NCBI GenBank assembly: GCA_946478775.1
Contig: CAMLDR010000123.1
Location: 1-12,974, forward strand
DNA from: an uncultured Flavobacteriales bacterium
GTDB lineage: Bacteria > Bacteroidota > Bacteroidia > Flavobacteriales > Crocinitomicaceae
DNA length: 12,974 bases
Direction: 5' to 3'
Part shown: piece by piece, positions 7,195-12,974 of the stretch
How the letters are laid out: each line of letters starts with the position of its first letter
Position numbering within the stretch: position 1 is the stretch's first letter
The notes under the pieces: model-generated
What the model saw: only the letters and a program-made list of their open reading frames with translations
The model's database searches: none
What the model was told of the DNA's origin: nothing
Position numbers and translations under genes: made by a program

Positions 7195-7227
7195 AAAAGA
7201 AACGGGAACACAAAATGTGTTCCCGTT
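7191..7227 (-). terminator. Strong intrinsic terminator after the small lipoprotein gene
   Basis: A perfect 12-bp stem, AACGGGAACACA at 7201-7212 against TGTGTTCCCGTT at 7216-7227, closes a 3-nt loop. On the minus strand it is followed by TCTTTTTAAC, a U-rich tail. It lies 24 nt past the stop codon of the lipoprotein gene (7252) and shortly before hemJ, so it separates the two transcription units. Confidence 0.85.
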
Positions 7228-7251
7228 CCCAATATTACTTATCTTCTGATA

Positions 7252-7782
7252 TTAAACTTTCATTCCTTTAACCACGCGGTCTTTACGTTTTGTCTTCTGA
7301 AGTTTCTTGATACGAACCTGCAAAAATGCGCTGCTTCCTCCTGAAGCAATGTTGTAAGTTTCACCGCCATATTCCATGGTACCTCCGTTGTTTTTCCAAT
7401 CTGCAACCAAATAGTATTTCCCACTGGTTTGTGTTGCACGGGTTGCAAACTTAACTACACGGCCGGAACCTACCTCAAAACGAACCACTACTTCATTATT
7501 TGGGCCTATTTTTTCAAAAACACCTCTTGTATTCGTTGGGATAATGATACGATCCTGAGTTTTGGATGAACTAACTACCAACTCCCCCGAACTACCAGTT
7601 CCCTGGTTACCTGAAGATTGGCTTTTCTCCAAAATGATATTCGAAGAAGTATAAAACTGAACCTTCGTCATGTTCTCCGGTGATAAATCAAAATCCTGTT
7701 TCACTTGTTCTGTGTAAGGAATTTTTTGAGCACAACTTGCAACAAGCAGAGTCAAAACAGCAAAAGCAAAAATTCGTTTCAT
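7252..7782 (-). CDS. Small lipoprotein of unknown function
   Basis: A 176-aa protein with a lipoprotein signal peptide, MKRIFAFAVLTLLVASC, giving Cys17 as the lipidated residue. It is probably anchored in the outer membrane. The mature part starts with AQKIPYTEQVKQDFDLSPE and continues with a Ser/Gly-rich segment (55-72), beta-rich stretches with GVFEKIG, VVVRFEVGSG and KYYLVADWKN, and a basic tail, KKLQKTKRKDRVVKG. No named domain is recognised. The ATG is preceded by an A/T-rich leader and a predicted promoter of its own, and the gene ends at a strong terminator, so it looks monocistronic. That arrangement would suit a well-expressed envelope protein, but the function is unknown. Confidence 0.8.
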   Translation of the reverse strand: MKRIFAFAVLTLLVASCAQKIPYTEQVKQDFDLSPENMTKVQFYTSSNIILEKSQSSGNQGTGSSGELVVSSSKTQDRIIIPTNTRGVFEKIGPNNEVVVRFEVGSGRVVKFATRATQTSGKYYLVADWKNNGGTMEYGGETYNIASGGSSAFLQVRIKKLQKTKRKDRVVKGMKV

Positions 7783-7810
7783 GTTTAAAAAATTTGTCGT
7801 TTCGAGACAC

Positions 7811-7839
7811 CAAAAATAGCGCCATTTTTTAATTTACAA
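7811..7839 (-). promoter_or_regulatory. Predicted promoter of the small lipoprotein gene
   Basis: On the minus strand, TTG at 7839-7837 is followed after 18 nt by TATTTTTG at 7818-7811, matching the Bacteroidota -33/-7 pattern. A second exact -7 match, TATATTTG, lies at 7848-7841. The leader would be about 22-25 nt. Motif match only. Confidence 0.5.
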
Positions 7840-7854
7840 GCAAATATACGCTTT

Positions 7855-8622
7855 TTAATCCTCCGCGTTTCGATGAAGTGGAAACAAAACCGGCCTGCTA
7901 GGAGTTGCATCATTTACAAAAGGTGCCGTTTGAAGATTGAGCATATATTCTCCGTCTAAGACCTCATCCGGAACATAAATCATTTCAGTAATTGTTCTGT
8001 CGAATCGCTGATTATCAGGAACCTCCCAAAAACCATGGTGAAAAGCCAAATCACCACCATCTTTTTCCCGATCAACAGAAGGTGTGTCGATCAACAAATG
8101 AACAACCCCCAGTTGGTTCAGGATCGGCAAAATGTCTACATCACAATATGCCGGATTCGTGTCCGAATAGTTCAAATGCATTTTCCCTTCTTCATTCGGA
8201 AGCGTGCGGATAAGCAAAGCCTCACCTGTAAATCCTTCCAGCTGAGAAGAAATGCTTGCCGCGGTCACTACACGATCAACGGATCCATCTTCCTGCAAAC
8301 GGATTTCCGGTGCAACTGTTATCAAAAGGGCTGAATAAAGCAATTTGTCGATTACTCCGTTCACCGAATGAACTTCAGAAGTAATGTGGCCCAGGCATTC
8401 GGTATGGGTTCCATGGCCATGCGGGTTGAACCGAATGGAACGAAAATTGACACTTCCGCCTTCTGCAACTGCTCCTACCCAGCCATTCTCACGAACGGGT
8501 TCTATTACAGGTGGTGAAACATACCAGGCACGAACATTTTGGTCCGTTCCTTCCAATGGAATAGAACAATCTATTCCTTCATTCGTTAAAATATAGCTTC
8601 CGTCTCCGAGAAATAACTGCAT
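7855..8622 (-). CDS. Cyclase/kynurenine formamidase-like metal hydrolase
   Basis: A 255-aa protein of the cyclase family (Pfam PF04199, which includes KynB arylformamidase), whose members are metal-dependent amide or ester hydrolases. The metal site region is HGHGTHTECLGH at 68-79. The usual form is HxGTHxDxPxH; here Asp is replaced by Glu75 and Pro by Leu77, and the first His is displaced. A second conserved block, LLIDTPSVDREKDGG..AFHHGFW, spans 177-199. No signal peptide is seen, so it is probably cytoplasmic. It starts 8 bp after the stop of the M48 peptidase gene and is almost certainly co-transcribed with it. No other tryptophan-kynurenine genes are in the window, so the substrate is open. 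Family is well supported; the kynurenine role is not. Confidence 0.8.
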   Translation of the reverse strand: MQLFLGDGSYILTNEGIDCSIPLEGTDQNVRAWYVSPPVIEPVRENGWVGAVAEGGSVNFRSIRFNPHGHGTHTECLGHITSEVHSVNGVIDKLLYSALLITVAPEIRLQEDGSVDRVVTAASISSQLEGFTGEALLIRTLPNEEGKMHLNYSDTNPAYCDVDILPILNQLGVVHLLIDTPSVDREKDGGDLAFHHGFWEVPDNQRFDRTITEMIYVPDEVLDGEYMLNLQTAPFVNDATPSRPVLFPLHRNAED

Positions 8623-8630
8623 AAATGTGT

Positions 8631-9431
8631 TTAAGGTAATTTGGCCATGATCTTTCTATACTCTGAAGTAAAATCATTTACTCCCTGACAGGCCATTTCA
8701 ATTCTATAATTCCTGAACGCTTCAATCCGATTCTCAGGATTTGGATGCGTGCTTAAAAATTCAGGTGTGCGGGATCCGCCGGCAGCATTGATCTTTTCAA
8801 AGAACCCGGCACCGCCGTCTGCCTGGTAAACCGTAGGACAAAGATAGGTCACCGAACCTTTATCTGCTTCTGATTCATGACTTCGGGAGAATTTCAAACC
8901 AACCAATCCGGCGGTAATCTGAGACAATTGCTGGTAATTTCCTGCTACGATTGCAAGCAGTGTCTGAACTCCATACATTTGGGTCATTTGACGTGTTGAG
9001 TGACGTAAATCTGCGTGTGCAATTTCATGGGCCAATACTCCGGCTAATTGTGCTTCGTTGTCTAAGTATTTCAGGATCCCGGTATAAACATAAATGTATC
9101 CTCCCGGTGTACAAAATGCATTCAGTGTACTGTCATCTTTAACGATCCGCAATCTCCAGGCAAAATCCGTTTTATGCTGCACTTGTCCTGAATTCAAAAT
9201 CGTGTTGCGGATTTTGTACAGGTACTGATAAACTTCCTTATTGGAAGCGGAATCCAATAAAGGATATTCCTGTGGGTTCCCATCAATTTCTGCAGCGACC
9301 TGAGCACCCAGCTGACGGTCCTGTTCAACCGGAAAGAGATTAAATCCGGACCCCAGTTTTTTAGAACCATTACAATTCATCAACAAAGCTGACCCGGCAA
9401 CTAATAAGGAAAACACAATAACTCTTCTCAT
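8631..9431 (-). CDS. M48-family zinc metallopeptidase lipoprotein
   Basis: A 266-aa predicted zinc protease of peptidase family M48 (the Ste24/BepA/LoiP group), likely acting in envelope protein quality control. Residues 1-20, MRRVIVFSLLVAGSALLMNC, form a lipoprotein-type signal with Cys20 as the anchor. The catalytic HEIAH is at 135-139 within VLAHEIAHADLRHSTRQM, and the downstream ESEAD (186-190) provides the third zinc ligand. LNAFCTPGGYIYVYTGIL at 103-120 is also characteristic, as is the late STHPNPENRI at 227-236. An ATG 24 codons upstream (9503) is in frame, but it would put non-signal sequence before the lipobox, so 9431 is preferred. The cyclase-like gene follows 8 bp later. The upstream 112-bp gap is shared with the divergent uvrC. 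Confidence 0.9.
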   Translation of the reverse strand: MRRVIVFSLLVAGSALLMNCNGSKKLGSGFNLFPVEQDRQLGAQVAAEIDGNPQEYPLLDSASNKEVYQYLYKIRNTILNSGQVQHKTDFAWRLRIVKDDSTLNAFCTPGGYIYVYTGILKYLDNEAQLAGVLAHEIAHADLRHSTRQMTQMYGVQTLLAIVAGNYQQLSQITAGLVGLKFSRSHESEADKGSVTYLCPTVYQADGGAGFFEKINAAGGSRTPEFLSTHPNPENRIEAFRNYRIEMACQGVNDFTSEYRKIMAKLP

Positions 9432-9447
9432 AAAATTGACATTTCTA

Positions 9448-9455
9448 CAAAAATA
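9448..9455 (-). promoter_or_regulatory. Possible -7 box of the M48-cyclase operon
   Basis: On the minus strand, TATTTTTG at 9455-9448 matches TAnnTTTG and lies 16 nt before the M48 ATG. I see no TTG at the right distance for a -33 element, so support is weak. Confidence 0.3.
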
Positions 9456-9469
9456 GATTAATTCCCAAA

Positions 9470-9485
9470 ACTTTAGTCGTAAAGT
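9470..9485. promoter_or_regulatory. Inverted repeat between divergent uvrC and M48 genes
   Basis: ACTTTA at 9470-9475 and TAAAGT at 9480-9485 flank the 4-nt spacer gtcg. It lies in the 127-bp gap between the two divergent genes and could be an operator, or simply an AT-rich coincidence. No known repressor site is recognised. Confidence 0.25.
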
Positions 9486-9558
9486 GTTTATTAATGAACC
9501 CAACTATTCAGCTATTTTAGTACTTCTTGTTTAACTTTACAGAGTGGAAGACAAAAAA

Positions 9559-11349
9559 ATGGATATTGGGCTAAAATTGAAAACGCTTCCTGATAAACCG
9601 GGAGTGTACCAATATTTTGATAAAAACGGGACTATTCTGTATGTTGGGAAAGCCAAGAACCTGAAAAAACGGGTTTCTTCCTACTTTAAAAAGAACCACG
9701 AACATACCAAAACATACATTCTTGTAAAGAAAATCGCCGACATTCAGTACATCGTTGTGGATTCGGAGATGGATGCTTTGCTGCTGGAAAACAACCTCAT
9801 CAAAAAATACCTCCCGAAATACAACATCCAGTTAAAGGACGACAAAACATATCCCTGGATTTGTGTCAAAAAAGAACCTTTTCCACGGGTTTTCTCTACG
9901 CGCATCCTGGTCAAAGACGGCTCCCGGTATTACGGACCTTATCCGAGCGGGAGGATCATGCACACTTTACTGGATTTGATCCGTGACCTGTTCCCATTGA
10001 GAACCTGCGCATTAGACCTGGCAGCAAATAAAATTGAAAAAAGTTCCTACAAAGTCTGCCTGGAATACCACATCGGAAAGTGCAAAGGTCCGTGTGAAGG
10101 GAAAATGAAGGCGGAAGAATACAACGGAATGATCGAACAGATCGAAGGGATTTTGAAAGGAAATATTTACAGCGTCATTCAAAATTTAAAACAACTGATG
10201 CTCCAGGCTTCCGGAGATTTTCGTTTTGAAGAAGCACATGATATCAAAACCCGGATCGAAATCCTGGAAAAATACAAAGCCAAATCAACAGTGGTTTCTC
10301 CAACTATTCACCAGGTGGACGTGGTCTCCATGGTGGAGGACAACGACCTCGTTTTTGTGAACTACCTGGTGATCAATCACGGCGCGATCATTCATGGAAT
10401 TACTGTGGAAGTGAAACGAAAACTAGACGAAACCCAGGCAGATATCATTACGTTCGTGCTTCCTGAATTGCGGGAGCGTTTTCAAAGTGAGGCAAGGGAA
10501 ATCCTGGTGGAAACAGATGTCGACTGGGAAATGGAAGGTGTCCGGTTTTTTGCTCCTCAGCGCGGCGATAAAAAAGCACTGATCGATCTTTCGCTTCGAA
10601 ATGCCAAGTCTTACCGCATGGAGAAGATCAAACAGGAAAAGATCAAGGACCCGGAAAAACATACCAACCGCATTCTGGAAACCATGAAAAACGACCTGCG
10701 TTTGAAGGAACTTCCCGTTCACATTGAATGTTTCGACAACTCCAATATCCAGGGAACAAATCCGGTCTCGGCATGCGTTGTTTTTAAGGATGCAAAACCC
10801 AGCAAAAAGGATTACCGGCATTTCAATGTCCAAACGGTGGAGGGCCCGGATGATTTCGCCACCATGCGCGAAGCCGTTTACAGGCGCTATCGAAGGCTTT
10901 TGGAGGAAGAACAACCTTTGCCGCAGCTGATCATCATCGACGGTGGAAAAGGACAATTGGGAGCTGCTTTGGAAGCTTTGGAAAAACTGGACCTGCGTGG
11001 AAAAATTGCCATTATCGGGATTGCAAAGCGTTTGGAAGAGCTCTTTTATCCGGGCGACAGCCTCCCGCTTTACCTCGACAAGCGCTCCGAAACCCTGAAG
11101 GTCATTCAGCATCTGCGGAATGAAGCGCATCGTTTTGGAATTACACATCACCGCAACCGTAGAAGCAAAAGTGCCCTGAACAACGAATTGGAAACCATTC
11201 CGGGAATCGGCGAAAAAACCGTTCAGGATTTAATCCGTGCTTTCAAATCCGTGAAACGCGTGAAGGAACAAAACGAGGAAAGTTTAGCTGCTGTTGTCGG
11301 AAAGGCAAAAGCGAAAGTGATCCTGAAGTTTTTCAAACAAGATTTATAA
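9559..11349 (+). CDS. uvrC: UvrABC excinuclease subunit C
   Basis: A 596-aa nucleotide-excision repair nuclease that cuts on both sides of a lesion after UvrA/UvrB loading. Counting from the ATG at 9559, the GIY-YIG nuclease is near 10-90 (GVY, LYVGKAKNLKKRVSSYF, then the LLLENNLIKKYLPKYN glutamate). A four-Cys cluster (150, 167, 175, 179) matches the iron-sulfur site reported for UvrC. A UVR motif for UvrB binding lies near 208-240, and the RNase H-like nuclease spans roughly 380-535 with ECFDNSN (Asp393), IIDGGKGQ (Asp461) and RNEAHRF (His524). Two helix-hairpin-helix motifs close the protein, starting at TIPGIGEKT. All catalytic residues are present and the length is normal. A GTG five codons earlier (9544) is in frame; ATG is preferred because GGAAG (9546-9550) gives it a well-spaced ribosome site. 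The gene ends 1 bp from the converging lipoprotein gene. Confidence 0.97.
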   Translation: MDIGLKLKTLPDKPGVYQYFDKNGTILYVGKAKNLKKRVSSYFKKNHEHTKTYILVKKIADIQYIVVDSEMDALLLENNLIKKYLPKYNIQLKDDKTYPWICVKKEPFPRVFSTRILVKDGSRYYGPYPSGRIMHTLLDLIRDLFPLRTCALDLAANKIEKSSYKVCLEYHIGKCKGPCEGKMKAEEYNGMIEQIEGILKGNIYSVIQNLKQLMLQASGDFRFEEAHDIKTRIEILEKYKAKSTVVSPTIHQVDVVSMVEDNDLVFVNYLVINHGAIIHGITVEVKRKLDETQADIITFVLPELRERFQSEAREILVETDVDWEMEGVRFFAPQRGDKKALIDLSLRNAKSYRMEKIKQEKIKDPEKHTNRILETMKNDLRLKELPVHIECFDNSNIQGTNPVSACVVFKDAKPSKKDYRHFNVQTVEGPDDFATMREAVYRRYRRLLEEEQPLPQLIIIDGGKGQLGAALEALEKLDLRGKIAIIGIAKRLEELFYPGDSLPLYLDKRSETLKVIQHLRNEAHRFGITHHRNRRSKSALNNELETIPGIGEKTVQDLIRAFKSVKRVKEQNEESLAAVVGKAKAKVILKFFKQDL

Positions 11350-11350
11350 C

Positions 11351-12043
11351 TTACGCTCCCGGACCGAGAGGAACCCCGCCCAGAAGAAAAATTACCAAAC
11401 CCAAAATTGTAATTCCACCAAAAACAATAGCCAGTATTGCAAAAGGATAACTCAATCCTTTAAATCGGTATTTCTCCCGGTGCTTCCGCAAACCATGGAG
11501 AACAATGATGGCAAAGATCATCGCGATGAAAAATCCTATGCCAACACCAATCAAGAATTCAGCATAAACCGTTACGAAGAACATACAGGCAATGGCAATA
11601 CTCCACATTCCCCAGATTCCCCACATGAGCGGATGCATTCTTTTTTTCGGAACTTCTTCGTCCTCCGGTTCCATTGTATCTGCTTTTAATGGCTTTTGAA
11701 CGGGTTGAATTTCTTTGGATCGAATGGTTCTTTCCGGATGTAAAATCTGCCCGGATGTTTGTGCCTGAATCTCATCGGTTTTGATCTCATCCTGGGTTTC
11801 GTCCACTTCACTTAAAACCAGGGGTTTTGAATTCTCAGCGCTTTCGGTTTGACCTTTGATTAATGAGTCTGATTCGTTGGTGCTTTCCGGTGCAGTATAC
11901 ATTTCCAGTTTGGAACTTTCATCCGATGCCGTTCTGATCTTCCGGTTCCATTCTACGTGATATCCATTTCCGAAGTGGCGTTTTGTAATAGTGCAGGAAC
12001 AAACCATTCCTCCACAGATTAGGAGTAACAACAGGTGTTTCAT
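11351..12043 (-). CDS. Lipoprotein-signal protein with three C-terminal membrane helices
   Basis: A 230-aa protein of unknown function. Residues 1-17 resemble a lipoprotein signal ending VCSC. The next stretch, CTITKRHFGNGYHVEWNRK (17-35), resembles an N-terminal motif I recall from other Bacteroidota lipoproteins, but I cannot verify this. Residues 36-135 are polar, rich in Glu, Ser, Thr, Asp and Lys, and probably disordered. Residues 139-223 hold three hydrophobic helices (about 139-159, 162-183 and 199-222), separated by the basic loop LRKHREKYRFKG. The last two helices resemble the small membrane domains seen in DUF4190-type proteins, but this is only a resemblance. A lipid anchor together with inner-membrane helices is an odd pairing. 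It converges on uvrC with a 1-bp gap. I see no clear promoter in the 129 bp upstream. Confidence 0.8.
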   Translation of the reverse strand: MKHLLLLLICGGMVCSCTITKRHFGNGYHVEWNRKIRTASDESSKLEMYTAPESTNESDSLIKGQTESAENSKPLVLSEVDETQDEIKTDEIQAQTSGQILHPERTIRSKEIQPVQKPLKADTMEPEDEEVPKKRMHPLMWGIWGMWSIAIACMFFVTVYAEFLIGVGIGFFIAMIFAIIVLHGLRKHREKYRFKGLSYPFAILAIVFGGITILGLVIFLLGGVPLGPGA

Positions 12044-12172
12044 AACTTAACGTTTTGACAAAGGAATGAAAACCCATGTTCACCTCAGTTGCGATTTTCC
12101 GTACTTGATTTTATGGCGTACGTTTTATTACTTTTTGCCATCTGATTTGAATCTTTGAACTATTGAACTTTC
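12044..12172. other. Intergenic region before the lipoprotein-signal gene
   Basis: No gene and no exact TAnnTTTG box on the minus strand are seen. ATGGC at 12113-12117 and GCCAT at 12137-12141 could pair across a large loop, but this is not a convincing terminator. An 8-bp tandem repeat occupies 12145-12168. Confidence 0.4.
12145..12168. repeat. Three tandem 8-bp repeats, nnTTGAAy
   Basis: ATTTGAAT, CTTTGAAC and TATTGAAC follow one another without gaps just downstream of the TonB-receptor stop codon (minus strand). The shared core is TTGAA plus a pyrimidine. This could be a small protein-binding array, part of an mRNA 3' end, or chance in AT-rich DNA. Confidence 0.45.
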
Positions 12173-12974
12173 CTACATCTTATAACTCAACTGCAGCATA
12201 AACGTTCGCGGTGGCTGGATATCTCCCGGACGTGTCATGTATTCGGTGTTCGCAATGTTGTTTATGATAAACGCGATTTTGTACTTTTCTTTGTAACAAT
12301 AGCCAATCCGCGCATCAAATACGATCGTAGGACCGTTGTTTTCTTCCCGGTATTCTTTTATTCCCGGAAGTATTTGCTGGCCCAAAAATCCATCTTCAAA
12401 AATGGCATCTATGTTTTTCATGTAGCTGTTCAAACGCATGGATCCGCCGATACTTATTCCTTCGTATTCCAATTGAAGGTCTGCTTTCGCCAGGTGATTG
12501 AAACGGTATTTAAGCATATTGGTGGAAGAATCGGAAAACGTGGAACGGTAAGCAGAATCCCGGTTTTTTGAGACCGGATCCATGTAAGTATATCCCAACA
12601 GGGCCAAAACCCGGATTGGTCCGATAAACCCTTCTCCGGAAATGGAAATCTCAGCACCCGCTATATCTGCAGATTCTGCATTTTGAGCCCGGAACCCAAA
12701 CCAATTTTTATAAAATCCGGGGGAATTTGGATTAAAACTAATAGGAATAGAATCTGGTTTGTAAAAGCCAAAGGTAAACTCCATCATGTTGTCGTAATGA
12801 TTGATGAATGCCGCCACGTCCACAAATCCTCTCCATTTTCCGATCTTCACTCCTTGTTTCACACCCACTTCCGCGGCCCATCCGGTTTCAGGCTTTAAAT
12901 CCGGATTGGCGAATATCAGCAATCCTCCGACCGAAGTGGTGGTGTATCGCTCGGCAACGCTTGGATAGCGAACC
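12173..12974 (-). CDS. TonB-dependent outer-membrane receptor, C-terminal part
   Basis: The last 266 aa of a TonB-dependent receptor, an outer-membrane beta-barrel that imports a bound ligand using energy from TonB/ExbBD. The frame stays open to the window edge, so the N-terminus, signal, plug and TonB box are missing. The first readable stretch, VRYPSVAERY, then NPDLKPETGWAAEVGVKQG, is the classic barrel motif. Alternating strands follow (WRGFVDVAAFINHYDNMMEF, ADLQLEYEGISIGGSMRLNS, DARIGYCYKEKYKIAFIINN), and the protein ends TRPGDIQPPRTFMLQLSYKM, the usual terminal strand. The stop is TAG. The ligand cannot be inferred from this part, and whether a SusD-like partner or carboxypeptidase-like N-terminal domain exists is outside the window. 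Confidence 0.9.
   Translation of the reverse strand, partial: VRYPSVAERYTTTSVGGLLIFANPDLKPETGWAAEVGVKQGVKIGKWRGFVDVAAFINHYDNMMEFTFGFYKPDSIPISFNPNSPGFYKNWFGFRAQNAESADIAGAEISISGEGFIGPIRVLALLGYTYMDPVSKNRDSAYRSTFSDSSTNMLKYRFNHLAKADLQLEYEGISIGGSMRLNSYMKNIDAIFEDGFLGQQILPGIKEYREENNGPTIVFDARIGYCYKEKYKIAFIINNIANTEYMTRPGDIQPPRTFMLQLSYKM

Noticed and set aside
7182..7232. 17-codon N-terminal extension of hemJ
   Set aside because: The extension runs through the terminator hairpin, encodes a non-family sequence, and the ATG at 7181 gives the expected N-terminus.
7855..8622. Calling the cyclase-like gene kynB
   Set aside because: The metal motif differs from the standard one and no tryptophan-degradation genes are seen nearby, so only the family is assigned.
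9432..9503. 24-codon N-terminal extension of the M48 protein
   Set aside because: It would bury the lipoprotein signal inside the protein; the ATG at 9431 starts directly at the signal peptide.
10423..11151. 242-aa open frame on the minus strand inside uvrC
   Set aside because: It lies antisense to a fully conserved uvrC region, its translation has no recognisable motif, and long antisense frames are common opposite such codon usage.

Overview
The window looks like a chromosomal stretch from a Bacteroidota bacterium, most likely of the order Flavobacteriales. A Fluviicola/Crocinitomicaceae-like origin would fit, but the genus is only a guess. The signs are type IX secretion (T9SS) C-terminal sorting domains on SprB-repeat proteins, a HemJ-type protoporphyrinogen oxidase, a TonB-dependent receptor, several lipoproteins, AT-rich leaders that mostly lack Shine-Dalgarno sites, and promoter boxes matching the Bacteroidota -7 consensus TAnnTTTG.

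Layout: (1) 129-4268, plus strand: two tandem paralogous secreted proteins of 598 and 754 aa. Each has a signal peptide, a chain of Cys-containing SprB-like repeats, a shared module of about 120 aa with no recognised domain, and a T9SS type A sorting domain. (2) 4320-7181, minus strand: hemJ, then an enoyl-CoA hydratase, then a Wzx/MATE-like flippase. The last two abut with zero spacing, and the flippase starts at TTG. (3) 7252-9431, minus strand: an M48-family metallopeptidase lipoprotein followed 8 bp later by a cyclase/kynurenine-formamidase-like hydrolase, then a small lipoprotein with its own promoter and a strong terminator just before hemJ. (4) 9559-11349, plus strand: uvrC, divergent from the M48 gene. 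(5) 11351-12043, minus strand: an unusual lipoprotein-signal protein with three C-terminal membrane helices, converging on uvrC with a 1-bp gap. (6) 12173-12974, minus strand: the C-terminal part of a TonB-dependent outer-membrane receptor that runs off the right edge.

Most of the window is housekeeping (DNA repair, haem synthesis, fatty-acid metabolism, envelope). The accessory part is the adhesin-like pair. Its repeats alternate between two unit types (A and B). The two paralogs differ by what appears to be one A+B pair, and their 3' hairpins also look related, which suggests a whole-gene tandem duplication followed by repeat-number change. I see no phage, transposon, CRISPR array, tRNA or rRNA, and no multi-gene defence or biosynthetic system.
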